A stretch of 35,092 bases of DNA from an uncultured Lachnospiraceae bacterium. Its GTDB lineage: Bacteria; Bacillota; Clostridia; Lachnospirales; Lachnospiraceae. Positions 8,677 through 17,581 of the stretch are shown here, piece after piece. The stretch spans positions 1-35,092 of the forward strand of contig CAJJYZ010000025.1 of NCBI GenBank assembly GCA_905197485.1, in the 5' to 3' direction. A program made the position numbers and the translations under genes. The notes beneath the pieces were generated by a model. It was not told the origin of the DNA, ran no database searches, and saw only the letters and a list, made by a program, of their open reading frames with translations. Positions within the stretch are counted from its first letter, which is position 1. Each line of letters starts with the position of its first letter.

Positions 8677-9776
8677 TGAAAAAGTATGATTATGTGTTAG
8701 TAGGCGGCGGACTTTTTGCGGGAACATTTGCTTATCATGCAACAAGACAAGGGAAGAAATGTCTCGTCATTGAGAAGAGAGAAACACTTGGCGGGAATCT
8801 CTACTGTGAAGATGTAGAGGGGATTCATGTGCACAAGTATGGAGCGCATATCTTCCATACAAGTAATCGAAAAGTATGGGATTTTGTAAATTCTCTCGTA
8901 GAATTTAACCGTTATACAAATTCACCGATTGCCAATTATAAAGGTGAAATCTATAACATGCCGTTCAACATGAACACATTCAGCAGAATGTGGGGAGTTG
9001 CAACTCCGGAGGAAGCAAAGAAAATCATTGACGAGCAGCGTGCGGCAATTCAGGGAGAACCGAAGAATCTGGAGGAGCAGGCAATCAGCCTTGTTGGAGA
9101 AGATATTTATAAGAAGTTAATTAAAGGCTATACGGAAAAGCAGTGGGGAAGAGACTGCAAAGACTTGCCATCCTTTATTATTAAGAGACTTCCGGTAAGA
9201 TACACATATGATAACAATTACTTCAACGACTTATATCAGGGAATCCCAATCGGAGGATATAATGTACTAATTGATGCATTATTTGAAGGATGCGATGTAG
9301 AACTTGGCGTAGATTACAACGCAGATAGAGAAAAATATAATGAATTGGGAGAAAAAGTTCTTTATACAGGAACTTTAGATTCCTTATATGACTTCTGCTA
9401 TGGAAAATTGGAATATAGAAGTTTACGATTTGAATCAGAATTGTTAGACGAAAAGAATCACCAGGGAGTTGCGGTTGTCAATTATACAGACAGGGAAACA
9501 CCGTATACACGAGTGATTGAACATAAACATTTTGAATATGGAACACAGGATAAGACTGTGATTACAAAAGAATATCCGGCAGACTGGGAGGAAGGCATGG
9601 AGCCATACTATCCAATCAATGACGAGAAGAATCAGGAACTGTATAAAAAATACAGAGAAAAAGCAGAGCAGGAAGAGAACTTGATTCTCGGCGGAAGACT
9701 TGCAGAATACAAGTATTATGATATGGATAAGGTAATCGAATCCGCATTCCAGTTGATTAAGAGAGAATTAGTATAA
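8676..9776 (+). CDS. glf: UDP-galactopyranose mutase
   Basis: The 366-residue flavoenzyme converts UDP-galactopyranose to UDP-galactofuranose. The N-terminal FAD-binding motif is VLVGGGLFAGTFA (residues ~7-19), followed by the family signatures GGNLY, HKYGAHIFHTSN and YTEKQWGRD, and the C-terminal NLILGGRLAEYKYYDMD stretch. Length is typical. It overlaps the preceding gene by one base, so it is translationally coupled. Its presence implies that the polymer contains galactofuranose and that at least one of the nearby glycosyltransferases uses UDP-Galf. Confidence 0.95.
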   Translation: MKKYDYVLVGGGLFAGTFAYHATRQGKKCLVIEKRETLGGNLYCEDVEGIHVHKYGAHIFHTSNRKVWDFVNSLVEFNRYTNSPIANYKGEIYNMPFNMNTFSRMWGVATPEEAKKIIDEQRAAIQGEPKNLEEQAISLVGEDIYKKLIKGYTEKQWGRDCKDLPSFIIKRLPVRYTYDNNYFNDLYQGIPIGGYNVLIDALFEGCDVELGVDYNADREKYNELGEKVLYTGTLDSLYDFCYGKLEYRSLRFESELLDEKNHQGVAVVNYTDRETPYTRVIEHKHFEYGTQDKTVITKEYPADWEEGMEPYYPINDEKNQELYKKYREKAEQEENLILGGRLAEYKYYDMDKVIESAFQLIKRELV

Positions 9777-9778
9777 CG

Positions 9779-10810
9779 ATGGAAGTGTCAGTAAGAAAAA
9801 GGGAACAGGCTTTTGATATTGCCAAAGGTATCGGGATGTTGGCTGTTATTTTAGGGCATATGTCGATTCCGGATAAGTTGGGAGATTTTATTTTCAGTTT
9901 CCATATGCCATTGTTTTTCTTGATTAATGGATATTTTTTGAGGAGAAAAGAAGGCGTAAGCGATTGGCAGTATGTGAAGAAGAAAGCAAAAGCGTTACTG
10001 GTGCCTTATGTGGTTACATGTGTTTTTGTAATCTTGTTCTCCACATTTTTTCAAATACAACAAGGAGTGGAGGCGACAGGATTATTGGTAAATGCGAAAT
10101 CCTGGATATTAGCTTCGATTTATGGAAGCGGAACGTTTACACATTTTTTTAAGTGGGAGTTCCGGATTATCGGGGCGATTTGGTTCTTGCTTGCGATGTT
10201 TTGGGCAGATACTATTTTTCACTTCTTGTTAAAGAGTAAAAATCCTTATTTATATGGAACGATTCTTTCGCTTGTTGGATATTTCACGACGAAAGTAACC
10301 TGGTTCCCATTTAGTTTTCAGGCCGGGTTAAGTGCAATTTTCTTTATTCAGATTGGATATTTTGCAAGAGAAAAAGACTTGTTCCGGAAATATAAAGATA
10401 ACCTGCAAGTGACGGTTCTTGCGCTTATTTTTTGGACGATTGCCGTCGTGTATAGTGGAAAACTATATATGGTTGGGAATAACTATGGACATGGTTTTTT
10501 GGATGTCATAGGAGCGGTGAGCGCGACGTTTTTGATTCTGAAGTTTTCGGGATTTTTGGAACGAAAATGTACGGCAATTGCAAAGCTGCTCAGCTTTTAC
10601 GGAAGAAATTCCTTGATTGTACTTTGCTTCCACTTAGTGGAACTGAATACATTTCCTTGGTCTATTGTTCTTGGAAAGTTTTCTTACAGAGCAGGAACTG
10701 CGATTGTGTATTTTGGAAAAATACTATGGTCACTATGTATGATTTATGTTGTGAAGCATATTCCACCGCTTAGGTGGGTGTATTGTGCTCAATATAAGAA
10801 AAAGAATTAA
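9779..10810 (+). CDS. Acyltransferase-3 family membrane protein
   Basis: The 343-residue polytopic protein has about ten hydrophobic segments. The N-terminus contains the acyltransferase-3 signature: an R/D-rich start (FDIAKGIGMLAVILGHM, with the family histidine) followed by FSFHMPLFFLINGYF. Family members O-acetylate or succinylate sugars of surface polysaccharides using cytoplasmic acyl-CoA. The gene begins two bases after glf and belongs to the operon. It lacks a C-terminal SGNH domain, unlike OatA, so a polysaccharide O-acetylase is the simplest reading. Acyl group and acceptor are unknown. Confidence 0.85.
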   Translation: MEVSVRKREQAFDIAKGIGMLAVILGHMSIPDKLGDFIFSFHMPLFFLINGYFLRRKEGVSDWQYVKKKAKALLVPYVVTCVFVILFSTFFQIQQGVEATGLLVNAKSWILASIYGSGTFTHFFKWEFRIIGAIWFLLAMFWADTIFHFLLKSKNPYLYGTILSLVGYFTTKVTWFPFSFQAGLSAIFFIQIGYFAREKDLFRKYKDNLQVTVLALIFWTIAVVYSGKLYMVGNNYGHGFLDVIGAVSATFLILKFSGFLERKCTAIAKLLSFYGRNSLIVLCFHLVELNTFPWSIVLGKFSYRAGTAIVYFGKILWSLCMIYVVKHIPPLRWVYCAQYKKKN

Positions 10811-10845
10811 TGAAAGGAGTATATAGCAATTTCAAATTGTTATAG
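10810..10845 (+). promoter_or_regulatory. 11-codon leader ORF with a hairpin before the next gene
   Basis: An ATG overlapping the preceding TAA (TAATG) opens an 11-codon frame, MKGVYSNFKLL, that ends at 10845, seven bases before the glycosyltransferase ATG at 10853. Inside it, AAGGAG (10814-10819) is followed by a hairpin (10823-10832 pairing with 10834-10843). The next gene has no Shine-Dalgarno at normal spacing. Either the hairpin brings AAGGAG close to ATG 10853, or ribosomes reinitiate after the mini-ORF. Confidence 0.4.
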
Positions 10846-10852
10846 AAAAAAG

Positions 10853-11917
10853 ATGGATAATAAGAATATCAAAGTCAGCATTATCATGCCGGTTTATAAA
10901 GTAGAAGAGTATGTAGGAAAAGCAATTGAAAGCATTCAGGCGCAGACATTGACAGACTGGGAATTTTTGATTGTTGATGATGGGACACCGGATAGAAGTG
11001 GTGAAATCTGTGACGAATATGCGGCAAAGGATGATAGAATCCAGGTGATTCACAAAGAAAACGGAGGAGCGCCGAGCGCCAGAAATATGGCAATCGAGAT
11101 GGCGAAAGGCGAATATTTCTATTTCCTGGACTCTGACGATTGGGCAGAACCGACGATGTTAGAAGATATGTATAACCTGGCAAAGCACGATAATGCACAG
11201 CTTGTTGTTGCAGGGTTCTATATCGACACATATATTGGGGACGGACAATTCCTGACAGACAATTATGTGGTGGAAGATGCGGTGTATCCGGACAAAGAAT
11301 CTTTCCGCAAAAACGCGTACAGATTATTTGACAAGAACCTCTTATATACTCCTTGGAACAAACTATTTGAAGCAAAATATGTTATGGAAAACAACTTGCG
11401 TTTCCCGACAACATTCTGGGATGACTTTCCATTCAATGTCAGTGTAGTGAGAAATGTGGAGAGAGTAACAGTAACTTCTAAACAGTATTACCATTTCTTG
11501 AGAGCGAGAACAGAATCTGAGACGGCGGCATACCGTCCGGGAATGTATGAAAAGAGAGAAGAAGAGCATGGATGGATGATGGACCTTTACAAAGAGTGGC
11601 GTGTGAACAATCCGGAAAGCAAGGAAATGATTGCAAGACGTTACATGGAACGATTTGTAGGTTGTGTTGAGAACATCACAAATCCAAAATGTGAGATGAC
11701 GAAGAAAGAGAAGAAACAGGAAATTAAAAAAATGCTGCAAAACCCTCGCATCGACCAGATGGGAAAAGTGGCAAGACCTCGTTCTTTCTATATGAAACTG
11801 TTATTATTGCCGATTAAATGGCATTGTACTTTGCTCACTTACTGGGAAGCAAAAGTGATTACTTATGTAAAAACAAAGAATACGAAGCTGTTTACGAAGT
11901 TAAAGGTGGGAAGATAA
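10853..11917 (+). CDS. Family 2 glycosyltransferase
   Basis: The 354-residue protein has a GT-A fold. VSIIMPVYKVEEYV opens it, FLIVDDGTPDRSG binds the nucleotide, GGAPSARNMAIE follows, and FYFLDSDDW is the DxD metal-binding motif near residue 97. The C-terminal ~130 residues are basic and hydrophobic (ending in repeated Lys), which suggests membrane association. It transfers a sugar from a nucleotide donor to the lipid-linked oligosaccharide; the sugar is unknown. Start ATG 10853 is chosen because homology begins at once, although the ribosome site lies unusually far upstream. The stop overlaps the next gene by one base. It is paralogous to the genes at 11917 and 16598. Confidence 0.88.
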   Translation: MDNKNIKVSIIMPVYKVEEYVGKAIESIQAQTLTDWEFLIVDDGTPDRSGEICDEYAAKDDRIQVIHKENGGAPSARNMAIEMAKGEYFYFLDSDDWAEPTMLEDMYNLAKHDNAQLVVAGFYIDTYIGDGQFLTDNYVVEDAVYPDKESFRKNAYRLFDKNLLYTPWNKLFEAKYVMENNLRFPTTFWDDFPFNVSVVRNVERVTVTSKQYYHFLRARTESETAAYRPGMYEKREEEHGWMMDLYKEWRVNNPESKEMIARRYMERFVGCVENITNPKCEMTKKEKKQEIKKMLQNPRIDQMGKVARPRSFYMKLLLLPIKWHCTLLTYWEAKVITYVKTKNTKLFTKLKVGR

Positions 11918-12975
11918 TGGAGAATACAGTAGCTGTCAGCGTAATCGTACCTGCGTACAATGCGGAGAAAGTTGTAAGAAACTGTGTGGAAAGTATTTTA
12001 GGTCAAACATTAGAAAACATTGAAATTGTTGCGGTGGATGATGGAAGCAAGGACCATACAAGGAAGGTATTGCGGGAACTGGCTCAAAAAGACGCAAGAA
12101 TTGTTTTGGTTGAAAAAGACAAGAACGAGGGACTGAGTGCGGCAAGAAATTCTGCATTGCAGGTTGCGAAAGGCGAATATATCGGATTCGTGGATGCAGA
12201 TGACTGGGTAGAAGCTGATACTTTTGGAAATATGTATGAGAAAGGCCGGGGGGCGGACCTTGTTGTCGCAGGATATCGGCATGATACAATGGATGAAAAC
12301 CGTACGACGGTAAATATCAGCCGCGATGTGACAACTGCGCCGGGATACTGGACAAACAAGAATGAAATTGCAGCAAAAGCAGCCGATATTGATACTGCGA
12401 AAATGTTTGCCTATACATGGAATAAACTTTATAAACGAGAATTGATTCTGGCGAATCATCTTGAATTTTCAAAACAGGTTTTGATTGAAGACTTTATATT
12501 TAATACATTATTTTGGGATAAAATTTCAACATTAAGTGTCATAGAGGATATGGGGTATCACTATGTGAAAGCCTCGAAAGATGCGCTGACGCAGAAGTTC
12601 CTTCCGGACTTTCTGGATATCATGAATCTGCGTTTTGAATATATTAGAAATCTTTTGACAAAAAATGAAGTGTATACAGGAAAGGCGAAAGAACAGCTTG
12701 CCAATATTTATATCAAACATGCTGTGGCGGGTGTCGTTCGAAATTGCTCTCCGATGGGAAATTATAGTTTTGGCGAGCAGTATGCCAGAACGAAGGCGAT
12801 GCTTCATTATCAACAGGCAAGAGAAGCTTGTCAGAATGCGAAGGGAAATTCAAAGCAGGAAAAAGTATGTAATCTTGTATTCAAAACGAAGAGCACTCTT
12901 TTCGTGCTTTTGTTAGGAAAAGCCATTTATATGATGCAGACAAAGTCGAAAACGGCATTTGATAAATTAAAGTAG
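11917..12975 (+). CDS. Family 2 glycosyltransferase
   Basis: The chosen start is the ATG at 11917, which overlaps the previous stop (TAATG) and follows AAAGGTGGGA; the frame stays open further upstream to 11818 but that part is inside the previous gene. The 352-residue protein has VSVIVPAYNAEKVV, IVAVDDGSKDHT, GLSAARNSAL and the DxD-like motif GFVDADDWVE. The C-terminus ends with a hydrophobic stretch (TLFVLLLGKAIYMM) and Lys-rich tail, as in its upstream neighbour, so the two probably arose by duplication and act sequentially on the same lipid-linked acceptor. Confidence 0.88.
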   Translation: MENTVAVSVIVPAYNAEKVVRNCVESILGQTLENIEIVAVDDGSKDHTRKVLRELAQKDARIVLVEKDKNEGLSAARNSALQVAKGEYIGFVDADDWVEADTFGNMYEKGRGADLVVAGYRHDTMDENRTTVNISRDVTTAPGYWTNKNEIAAKAADIDTAKMFAYTWNKLYKRELILANHLEFSKQVLIEDFIFNTLFWDKISTLSVIEDMGYHYVKASKDALTQKFLPDFLDIMNLRFEYIRNLLTKNEVYTGKAKEQLANIYIKHAVAGVVRNCSPMGNYSFGEQYARTKAMLHYQQAREACQNAKGNSKQEKVCNLVFKTKSTLFVLLLGKAIYMMQTKSKTAFDKLK

Positions 12976-12982
12976 GTGTAAG

Positions 12983-14071
12983 ATGAAAAAGATAGCGATT
13001 GTTTCCTGGGATATGAGCATACTTGGGGGGATTAATCAAGTCATAGCAACGTTGGCAAACGGATTTTGTGAAAGATATGAAGTGTACGTCATATCTTTGG
13101 TAAAAGAAAAAGAAAAGACAGCATATGTATTTCCTGAAAATGTTCATGGTGTGCATTATATTCTGGAAAGAAATGCGCGTGGCCGCGAAGTGATGCAGGA
13201 AGGGAAACAGAAACTCAAAGAATTTCTGCATCAAGAAGAGATTTCTACCGTTTTTTTAATGGGATTTCAAGTTTCGCTTCCAACGATTCTTATGGCGGGA
13301 CGTGGCGGAATAGATTATGTATTTTGTGACCATGAAGCGCTTATGAGTCGTTGGAAAGAACGGAAGATTACTCTTGTGAGATTTCTTTCGGCAATTTTGT
13401 CGAAGAAGGTCGTGACATTGACGAAAAGTAATGCAGAAGATTATCGCAGACAATTTCATCTTCCGGAGAAAAAGGTGACATACATTTACAATTCTGTCAG
13501 TGATAAGGTGATGGCGAATCGGGAAGAATATCATGCAGATTCCAAACGGATTCTTTCCGTTGGAAGATTCAGTCCGGAAAAGGGATACGATATGTTGATA
13601 GAGGTTGCGAAAGATGTGTTCCGGGATTATCCTGATTGGAAATGGTATCTCTATGGAAATGGAGAAACTTTTGAACAGATTCAGAAGAAGATTCAAGAAG
13701 AGCAGTTGGAGAATCAGGTCATATTAAAGGGCGAGGTCAGCGATGTTTCTAAAATATATGGGGAGGGAGCGATATATGTTCTAACTTCCTATAGAGAAGG
13801 GCTCCCGCTTGTTTTATTAGAAGCGAAAGCAAATCATCTTCCTTGTATCAGTTTTGATATTGTAAGCGGTCCGAGAGAAATCATAAGACCTGATATCGAT
13901 GGAATGCTGATTCCGCCGTTCGACACGAAAATGATGGCAGAGAAGATAAAACTATTAATCAGTAATGATGGGCTAAGAATGAAGATGTCAGGAGAAGCAG
14001 ATGGAAATCTTGCGCAATTTTCTTCGGACGCGGTCATGAATCAGTGGTTTGAATTAATTGACAATTTATAG
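12983..14071 (+). CDS. Family 4 glycosyltransferase
   Basis: The 362-residue GT-B protein starts MKKIAIVSWDM, with a glycine loop (LGGINQVI) typical of the acceptor-side Rossmann domain. The C-terminal donor domain shows VGRFSPEKGYDMLIE (~residue 190), YLYGNGE, and the family's E-x7-E motif around SYREGLPLVLLEAKA. GPREII is probably part of the nucleotide pocket. It is a retaining transferase using a nucleotide sugar. It begins seven bases after the previous stop with AGGTG upstream and is the only GT4 in the operon. Confidence 0.9.
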   Translation: MKKIAIVSWDMSILGGINQVIATLANGFCERYEVYVISLVKEKEKTAYVFPENVHGVHYILERNARGREVMQEGKQKLKEFLHQEEISTVFLMGFQVSLPTILMAGRGGIDYVFCDHEALMSRWKERKITLVRFLSAILSKKVVTLTKSNAEDYRRQFHLPEKKVTYIYNSVSDKVMANREEYHADSKRILSVGRFSPEKGYDMLIEVAKDVFRDYPDWKWYLYGNGETFEQIQKKIQEEQLENQVILKGEVSDVSKIYGEGAIYVLTSYREGLPLVLLEAKANHLPCISFDIVSGPREIIRPDIDGMLIPPFDTKMMAEKIKLLISNDGLRMKMSGEADGNLAQFSSDAVMNQWFELIDNL

Positions 14072-14085
14072 AAGAAGGTGAATGG

Positions 14086-15384
14086 GTGAGAAATATTTTT
14101 TGGGAAAAAGGAGAATTCAGGTGGTGGATTTTACTTCTGTGCGCGTATCACTTTTTCCCGTTCATTACAACGAAAGGAAGTATTCTATTATATATATGGG
14201 CGTATGTAGTTCCGCTTGTTTATCTGGCGCTCAACATAAATTATTTAAAGCGAATCGTTTCGGCGACGATACATTCAGAGGCAATGATAGCAGTAGCGGG
14301 GATTGTATTGCTGAGTTGTGTAAGTATTATCATTCCGATTTTACATAATACCGGAGATTTTACATATTTTACCGGGGCAATTATGACAATGCTGAAGATA
14401 TGGATTCGTATGCTGTTTCTTGTCGTTGTTATCGTGAAGAATATTCCGGACGCAACGAAAGAAACGTTTATGAAATATTTTATTTTTTCATGTTGTCTGT
14501 ATATTTGCAGTACAATCGTGATGCTTTTGGTTCCAAGTGTCAGGGAATTATTCTGGGAACTTGTGAAAGAGAGTGAAAGCGCCAAAGCAATGGCTCTGGA
14601 GGCGCGTTATCAGACACGATATGGATGGGGAGGATTCTCCGGATTCGAATATACGTTCAAGTGTGTGTTGGGAATCGTATTTATTAACTATCTCATAGAT
14701 TTGAATATCGGGAAAAAGAAAGTATGGTACTGGGTAGTCGTATCGATGTTCCTGTTTGGAGGAACGCTTTTTTATGGCCGCATCGGTTCTGCAGTAGGAG
14801 CGATAATCTTATTTTTCATGTTGTTAAAGCTGCTATTAAAGAGACCGAAAATATTAACCTTCATTGTAATAGGAGGAGTGATAGGAATTATTGCACTTTT
14901 GATTTTGCAGAGTAGGAATGAAGCGGTACATGCGTGGTTCCAGTGGGCGTTTGACATGATTGTTACGTTTGTTCAGACAGGAAAAATGGAAACAGGTTCG
15001 ACGAATGTGCTGTTTGAGCGAATGTTGTTTATCCCGGAAGTGAAAACTATGTTGTTTGGAGATGGACTTTATTCGACAGCAGATGGCTATTACATGTCAA
15101 CGGATGCAGGAATTATGCGTCCGGTATTATTCGGAGGAATTTTGTTTGCTACACTACGGTATTTCAGCGTATATGCGGTGATGATTATCAATTTCTTAAA
15201 AGACGGTGTGAAACAAGAAGAGAAGAAATTGTATTTTTTCCTTTTTGTTATTTGCTTTATTTTTGAAATAAAAGGAGAAATTATCTTCTCGTGTTTACCG
15301 ATTTTTATATGGGTGTTAGTAATGAAAGCATATGATAGGAGAGAAAAAGATGGAAAGAGAATTAAACTTAAAAAGATTGGTTAA
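14086..15384 (+). CDS. Wzy-like O-antigen/capsule polymerase
   Basis: The 432-residue protein starts at GTG 14086, preceded by AGAAGGTG; a competing ATG at 14082 opens a short frame instead. About ten to eleven hydrophobic segments are visible, with one large hydrophilic loop around residues 155-200 (containing KAMALEARYQTRYGWGGFSG) and a second near 285-345. Multi-spanning proteins with such periplasmic-side loops and no sequence conservation are typical of Wzy polymerases, and one is needed next to Wzx and Wzz. The assignment rests mainly on topology and context. Its end overlaps the next gene by 35 bases. Confidence 0.72.
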   Translation: MRNIFWEKGEFRWWILLLCAYHFFPFITTKGSILLYIWAYVVPLVYLALNINYLKRIVSATIHSEAMIAVAGIVLLSCVSIIIPILHNTGDFTYFTGAIMTMLKIWIRMLFLVVVIVKNIPDATKETFMKYFIFSCCLYICSTIVMLLVPSVRELFWELVKESESAKAMALEARYQTRYGWGGFSGFEYTFKCVLGIVFINYLIDLNIGKKKVWYWVVVSMFLFGGTLFYGRIGSAVGAIILFFMLLKLLLKRPKILTFIVIGGVIGIIALLILQSRNEAVHAWFQWAFDMIVTFVQTGKMETGSTNVLFERMLFIPEVKTMLFGDGLYSTADGYYMSTDAGIMRPVLFGGILFATLRYFSVYAVMIINFLKDGVKQEEKKLYFFLFVICFIFEIKGEIIFSCLPIFIWVLVMKAYDRREKDGKRIKLKKIG

Positions 15385-16000
15385 AATGTATGTTTTGAAT
15401 CTGTGGGTTATTATTTTAAGTGGAGCGCTCCTTGCAGGAGTTGTAGGCGTATTCTTTAAAAGTAGTGGAACTTATACATTGACAAAGCAAGTTTATCTTG
15501 TATATGACTTACAGGAAGAAGGAGACAAGAATGCAGAAGTAAGAAAAAACACATATTTTGATGCATACAAGGCACTGTTACAGGGAACTTCTTTGAAAAA
15601 TGATGCAATGTTCTCAGAGGAAGAACAAGAACGATTGAGCAATATGTCAGTTGAAGTTGCATCAAGCTGTTACACAGTTACTTTGAATGTTCCGGATGAC
15701 GGAAAGATAGAAAATGATGAAGAGCTCTTTGACCGTTATATTAAGGCATCAGAAATGTGGATGCAGGAAAAATTTGCAGATAAATCTCTAAATGCTGAAG
15801 TAGTAAGTGAAGATGTAGTAGCAGTCGGAAGTGGAAGCGGATATATAATGAAGATGATTTTAGGATTCATGATAGGAGCAATTCTGGCAGCCTTTGTGTT
15901 GTTCGTATGGTTTGTGATGGATAAAAAAATCAGAACAGAAGAAGATGTAACATATTATACAGATTTAGAGTGCTTGGGTTCAGTAAAGAGGAGAAAATAA
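15350..16000 (+). CDS. Wzz/CpsC-like chain-length regulator
   Basis: The start is the ATG at 15350 (AGGAGA eight bases upstream), not 15332, giving 216 residues. The short cytoplasmic N-terminus, MERELNLKRLVKMYVLN, is followed by a first membrane helix (~18-37), an extracellular domain to ~165, and a second helix (GYIMKMILGFMIGAILAAF). The cytoplasmic tail (~residues 190-216) ends in RRK. This two-helix layout matches Wzz/CpsC co-polymerases that set polymer length and activate the partner tyrosine kinase. The proline-rich motif usual before the second helix is not evident. The partner ATPase begins at the very next base after the stop. Confidence 0.82.
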   Translation: MERELNLKRLVKMYVLNLWVIILSGALLAGVVGVFFKSSGTYTLTKQVYLVYDLQEEGDKNAEVRKNTYFDAYKALLQGTSLKNDAMFSEEEQERLSNMSVEVASSCYTVTLNVPDDGKIENDEELFDRYIKASEMWMQEKFADKSLNAEVVSEDVVAVGSGSGYIMKMILGFMIGAILAAFVLFVWFVMDKKIRTEEDVTYYTDLECLGSVKRRK

Positions 16001-16582
16001 ATGAAAGAATTATTTGATATTGAAAACATAAGAGAGCGGGTAATGTCGGATTCAGCCAAAGTGTGTGGAATTACAAGTATGAGAAAAGGAGAAGGGAAAA
16101 CATATATTTCTTCATTGTTGCAGGAAAGCATGGTTCAAATCGGAGATAAAACTCTTTTAATCAGTGCGGACGGAAACTGGGAAACAAATAGAAGCCGTTA
16201 TGCAGAAGAAACAGTTTTTTGCGTGAAAGATTTGAATGATTTTCAATCCCAGGAAATTGATTCTGAAAAAGTGCGTGTAATTGCATTCCATAATTTCTCA
16301 AACTTTGACAAGTTTGTATATAGCAGAGAATATGAACTCTTTTTAGAAGAGTGTAAAGAAAAGTACGACCATATTTTAGTGGATATGGCTGCGTTGTCGG
16401 AGCAGAGTGTTTCGAAAAAAATGTGTGAGTTATGTGATGACACGATGATTGTCGTATCAAAAGATGCGGAAAATGGTTTAAATGTGAGAAAAGAAGTAGA
16501 ACAGCTTCGTAGTGTCGGAGCGAAAATCAAAGGCATCATTTTGAATGAGCATAGTTTTAAGAGAACGATTTTCAAAATGTAA
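16001..16582 (+). CDS. Degenerate CpsD/BY-kinase-like ATPase
   Basis: This 193-residue P-loop protein follows the Wzz-like gene, as CpsD follows CpsC. Walker A is intact: SMRKGEGKT, with Lys33 and Thr34. The Walker A' strand reads LLISADGN: the first aspartate of the usual L-I-D-x-D is Ser55 while Asp57 remains. Walker B is YDHILVDMAAL rather than IIDTPP. The C-terminus (NEHSFKRTIFKM) has no tyrosine cluster, the autophosphorylation site of bacterial tyrosine kinases. It is shorter than typical CpsD proteins (~225-250). It may be an ATP-binding regulator that has lost kinase signalling, or a minimal MinD-like partner of the chain-length protein. Confidence 0.72.
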   Translation: MKELFDIENIRERVMSDSAKVCGITSMRKGEGKTYISSLLQESMVQIGDKTLLISADGNWETNRSRYAEETVFCVKDLNDFQSQEIDSEKVRVIAFHNFSNFDKFVYSREYELFLEECKEKYDHILVDMAALSEQSVSKKMCELCDDTMIVVSKDAENGLNVRKEVEQLRSVGAKIKGIILNEHSFKRTIFKM

Positions 16583-16597
16583 TAAGGGTGTTGATAT

Positions 16598-17581
16598 ATG
16601 AAAGTAAGTGTAATTGTTCCGGTATACAATGTAGAAAAGTATTTAGAGAAGTGCTTAATCTCTATTGCGAATCAGAACTTTGAGGAGTATGAAGTTCTTG
16701 TCGTGATAGATGGAACGGAAGACGGAAGCGAAGAAATTGCCAGAAGATATGAAGAAAAATTCCCGGAGATATTTCGGGTAATCGTCCAGGAGAATAAAGG
16801 ATTAGGTGGAGCCAGAAACACAGGAATCTGCGAGGCAAAAGGAGAATATCTGGCGTTTGTAGATAGCGATGACATGATTCATCCGGATTTTTTGAAAGAC
16901 ACTTATGCGAAAGCAGAGGAAGAAGCAGCAGACATGGTTGTTTCGGACATTGAATATGTTGATGAAGATGGAAAAACCCTTCGCTGTGAGCCGGCGAAAC
17001 CTGGCAATCGTGATGTCATTCAATTTGATAAGACGAGTAAAATTTTGATGTGGCCAGGTGCATGGAATAAGATTTACAAAAGAGACTTATTTGCAAAAGA
17101 CCACATTTTTTACCCGGAACGTTTATGGTACGAAGATTTGGCGACGACTCCTATGTTGATATTAAATGCAAAGAGAATCGCGTATATACCGAAGGCATAT
17201 TATTACTATGTACAGCGGGAAGGTTCCATTATGAGTAGCAAAAATATTGCGAGAAATAAGGAAATCATTACTGCATTTGAACGGATAGCAGATTTCTTTG
17301 AAGAACATGGTGCGTATCAGGAATACAAGACGGAACTGGAGTTTTTGGCAATTTATCATATTCTATATACGGCTGCGGTTCGTATCAATAAAGTAGATGC
17401 TTCGTCTAAAATTCAAGCGGAACTGGTAGACTATGTGCAACAAAGATTTCCGGGATATACGAAAAACTTTTATCTAAAGACCTTGATGTCTAAAAAAGAG
17501 AAAATCGTGATACATTTACTATCAAAAAAGAACTTTAAGACTTTAAACGGAATGTTTCGATTAGTGGAGAAAATGAAATAA
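16598..17581 (+). CDS. Family 2 glycosyltransferase
   Basis: The 327-residue GT-A protein has VSVIVPVYNVEKYL, VLVVIDGTEDGS, GLGGARNTGI and AFVDSDDMIH (the DxD motif). WNKIYKRDLF and YEDLATTP resemble the same region of the other two GT2 enzymes of the operon. AAGGGTG lies eight bases before the start. The stop overlaps the flippase start by one base. Sugar specificity is unknown. IDGTEDGS replaces the more common VDDGSxDxS, a small deviation of the nucleotide-binding loop. Confidence 0.88.
   Translation: MKVSVIVPVYNVEKYLEKCLISIANQNFEEYEVLVVIDGTEDGSEEIARRYEEKFPEIFRVIVQENKGLGGARNTGICEAKGEYLAFVDSDDMIHPDFLKDTYAKAEEEAADMVVSDIEYVDEDGKTLRCEPAKPGNRDVIQFDKTSKILMWPGAWNKIYKRDLFAKDHIFYPERLWYEDLATTPMLILNAKRIAYIPKAYYYYVQREGSIMSSKNIARNKEIITAFERIADFFEEHGAYQEYKTELEFLAIYHILYTAAVRINKVDASSKIQAELVDYVQQRFPGYTKNFYLKTLMSKKEKIVIHLLSKKNFKTLNGMFRLVEKMK

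Noticed and set aside
14082..14348. An ATG-started 88-codon frame at the start of the polymerase gene
   Set aside because: It overlaps the long hydrophobic polymerase frame, which starts at GTG 14086; the short product has no recognisable features.
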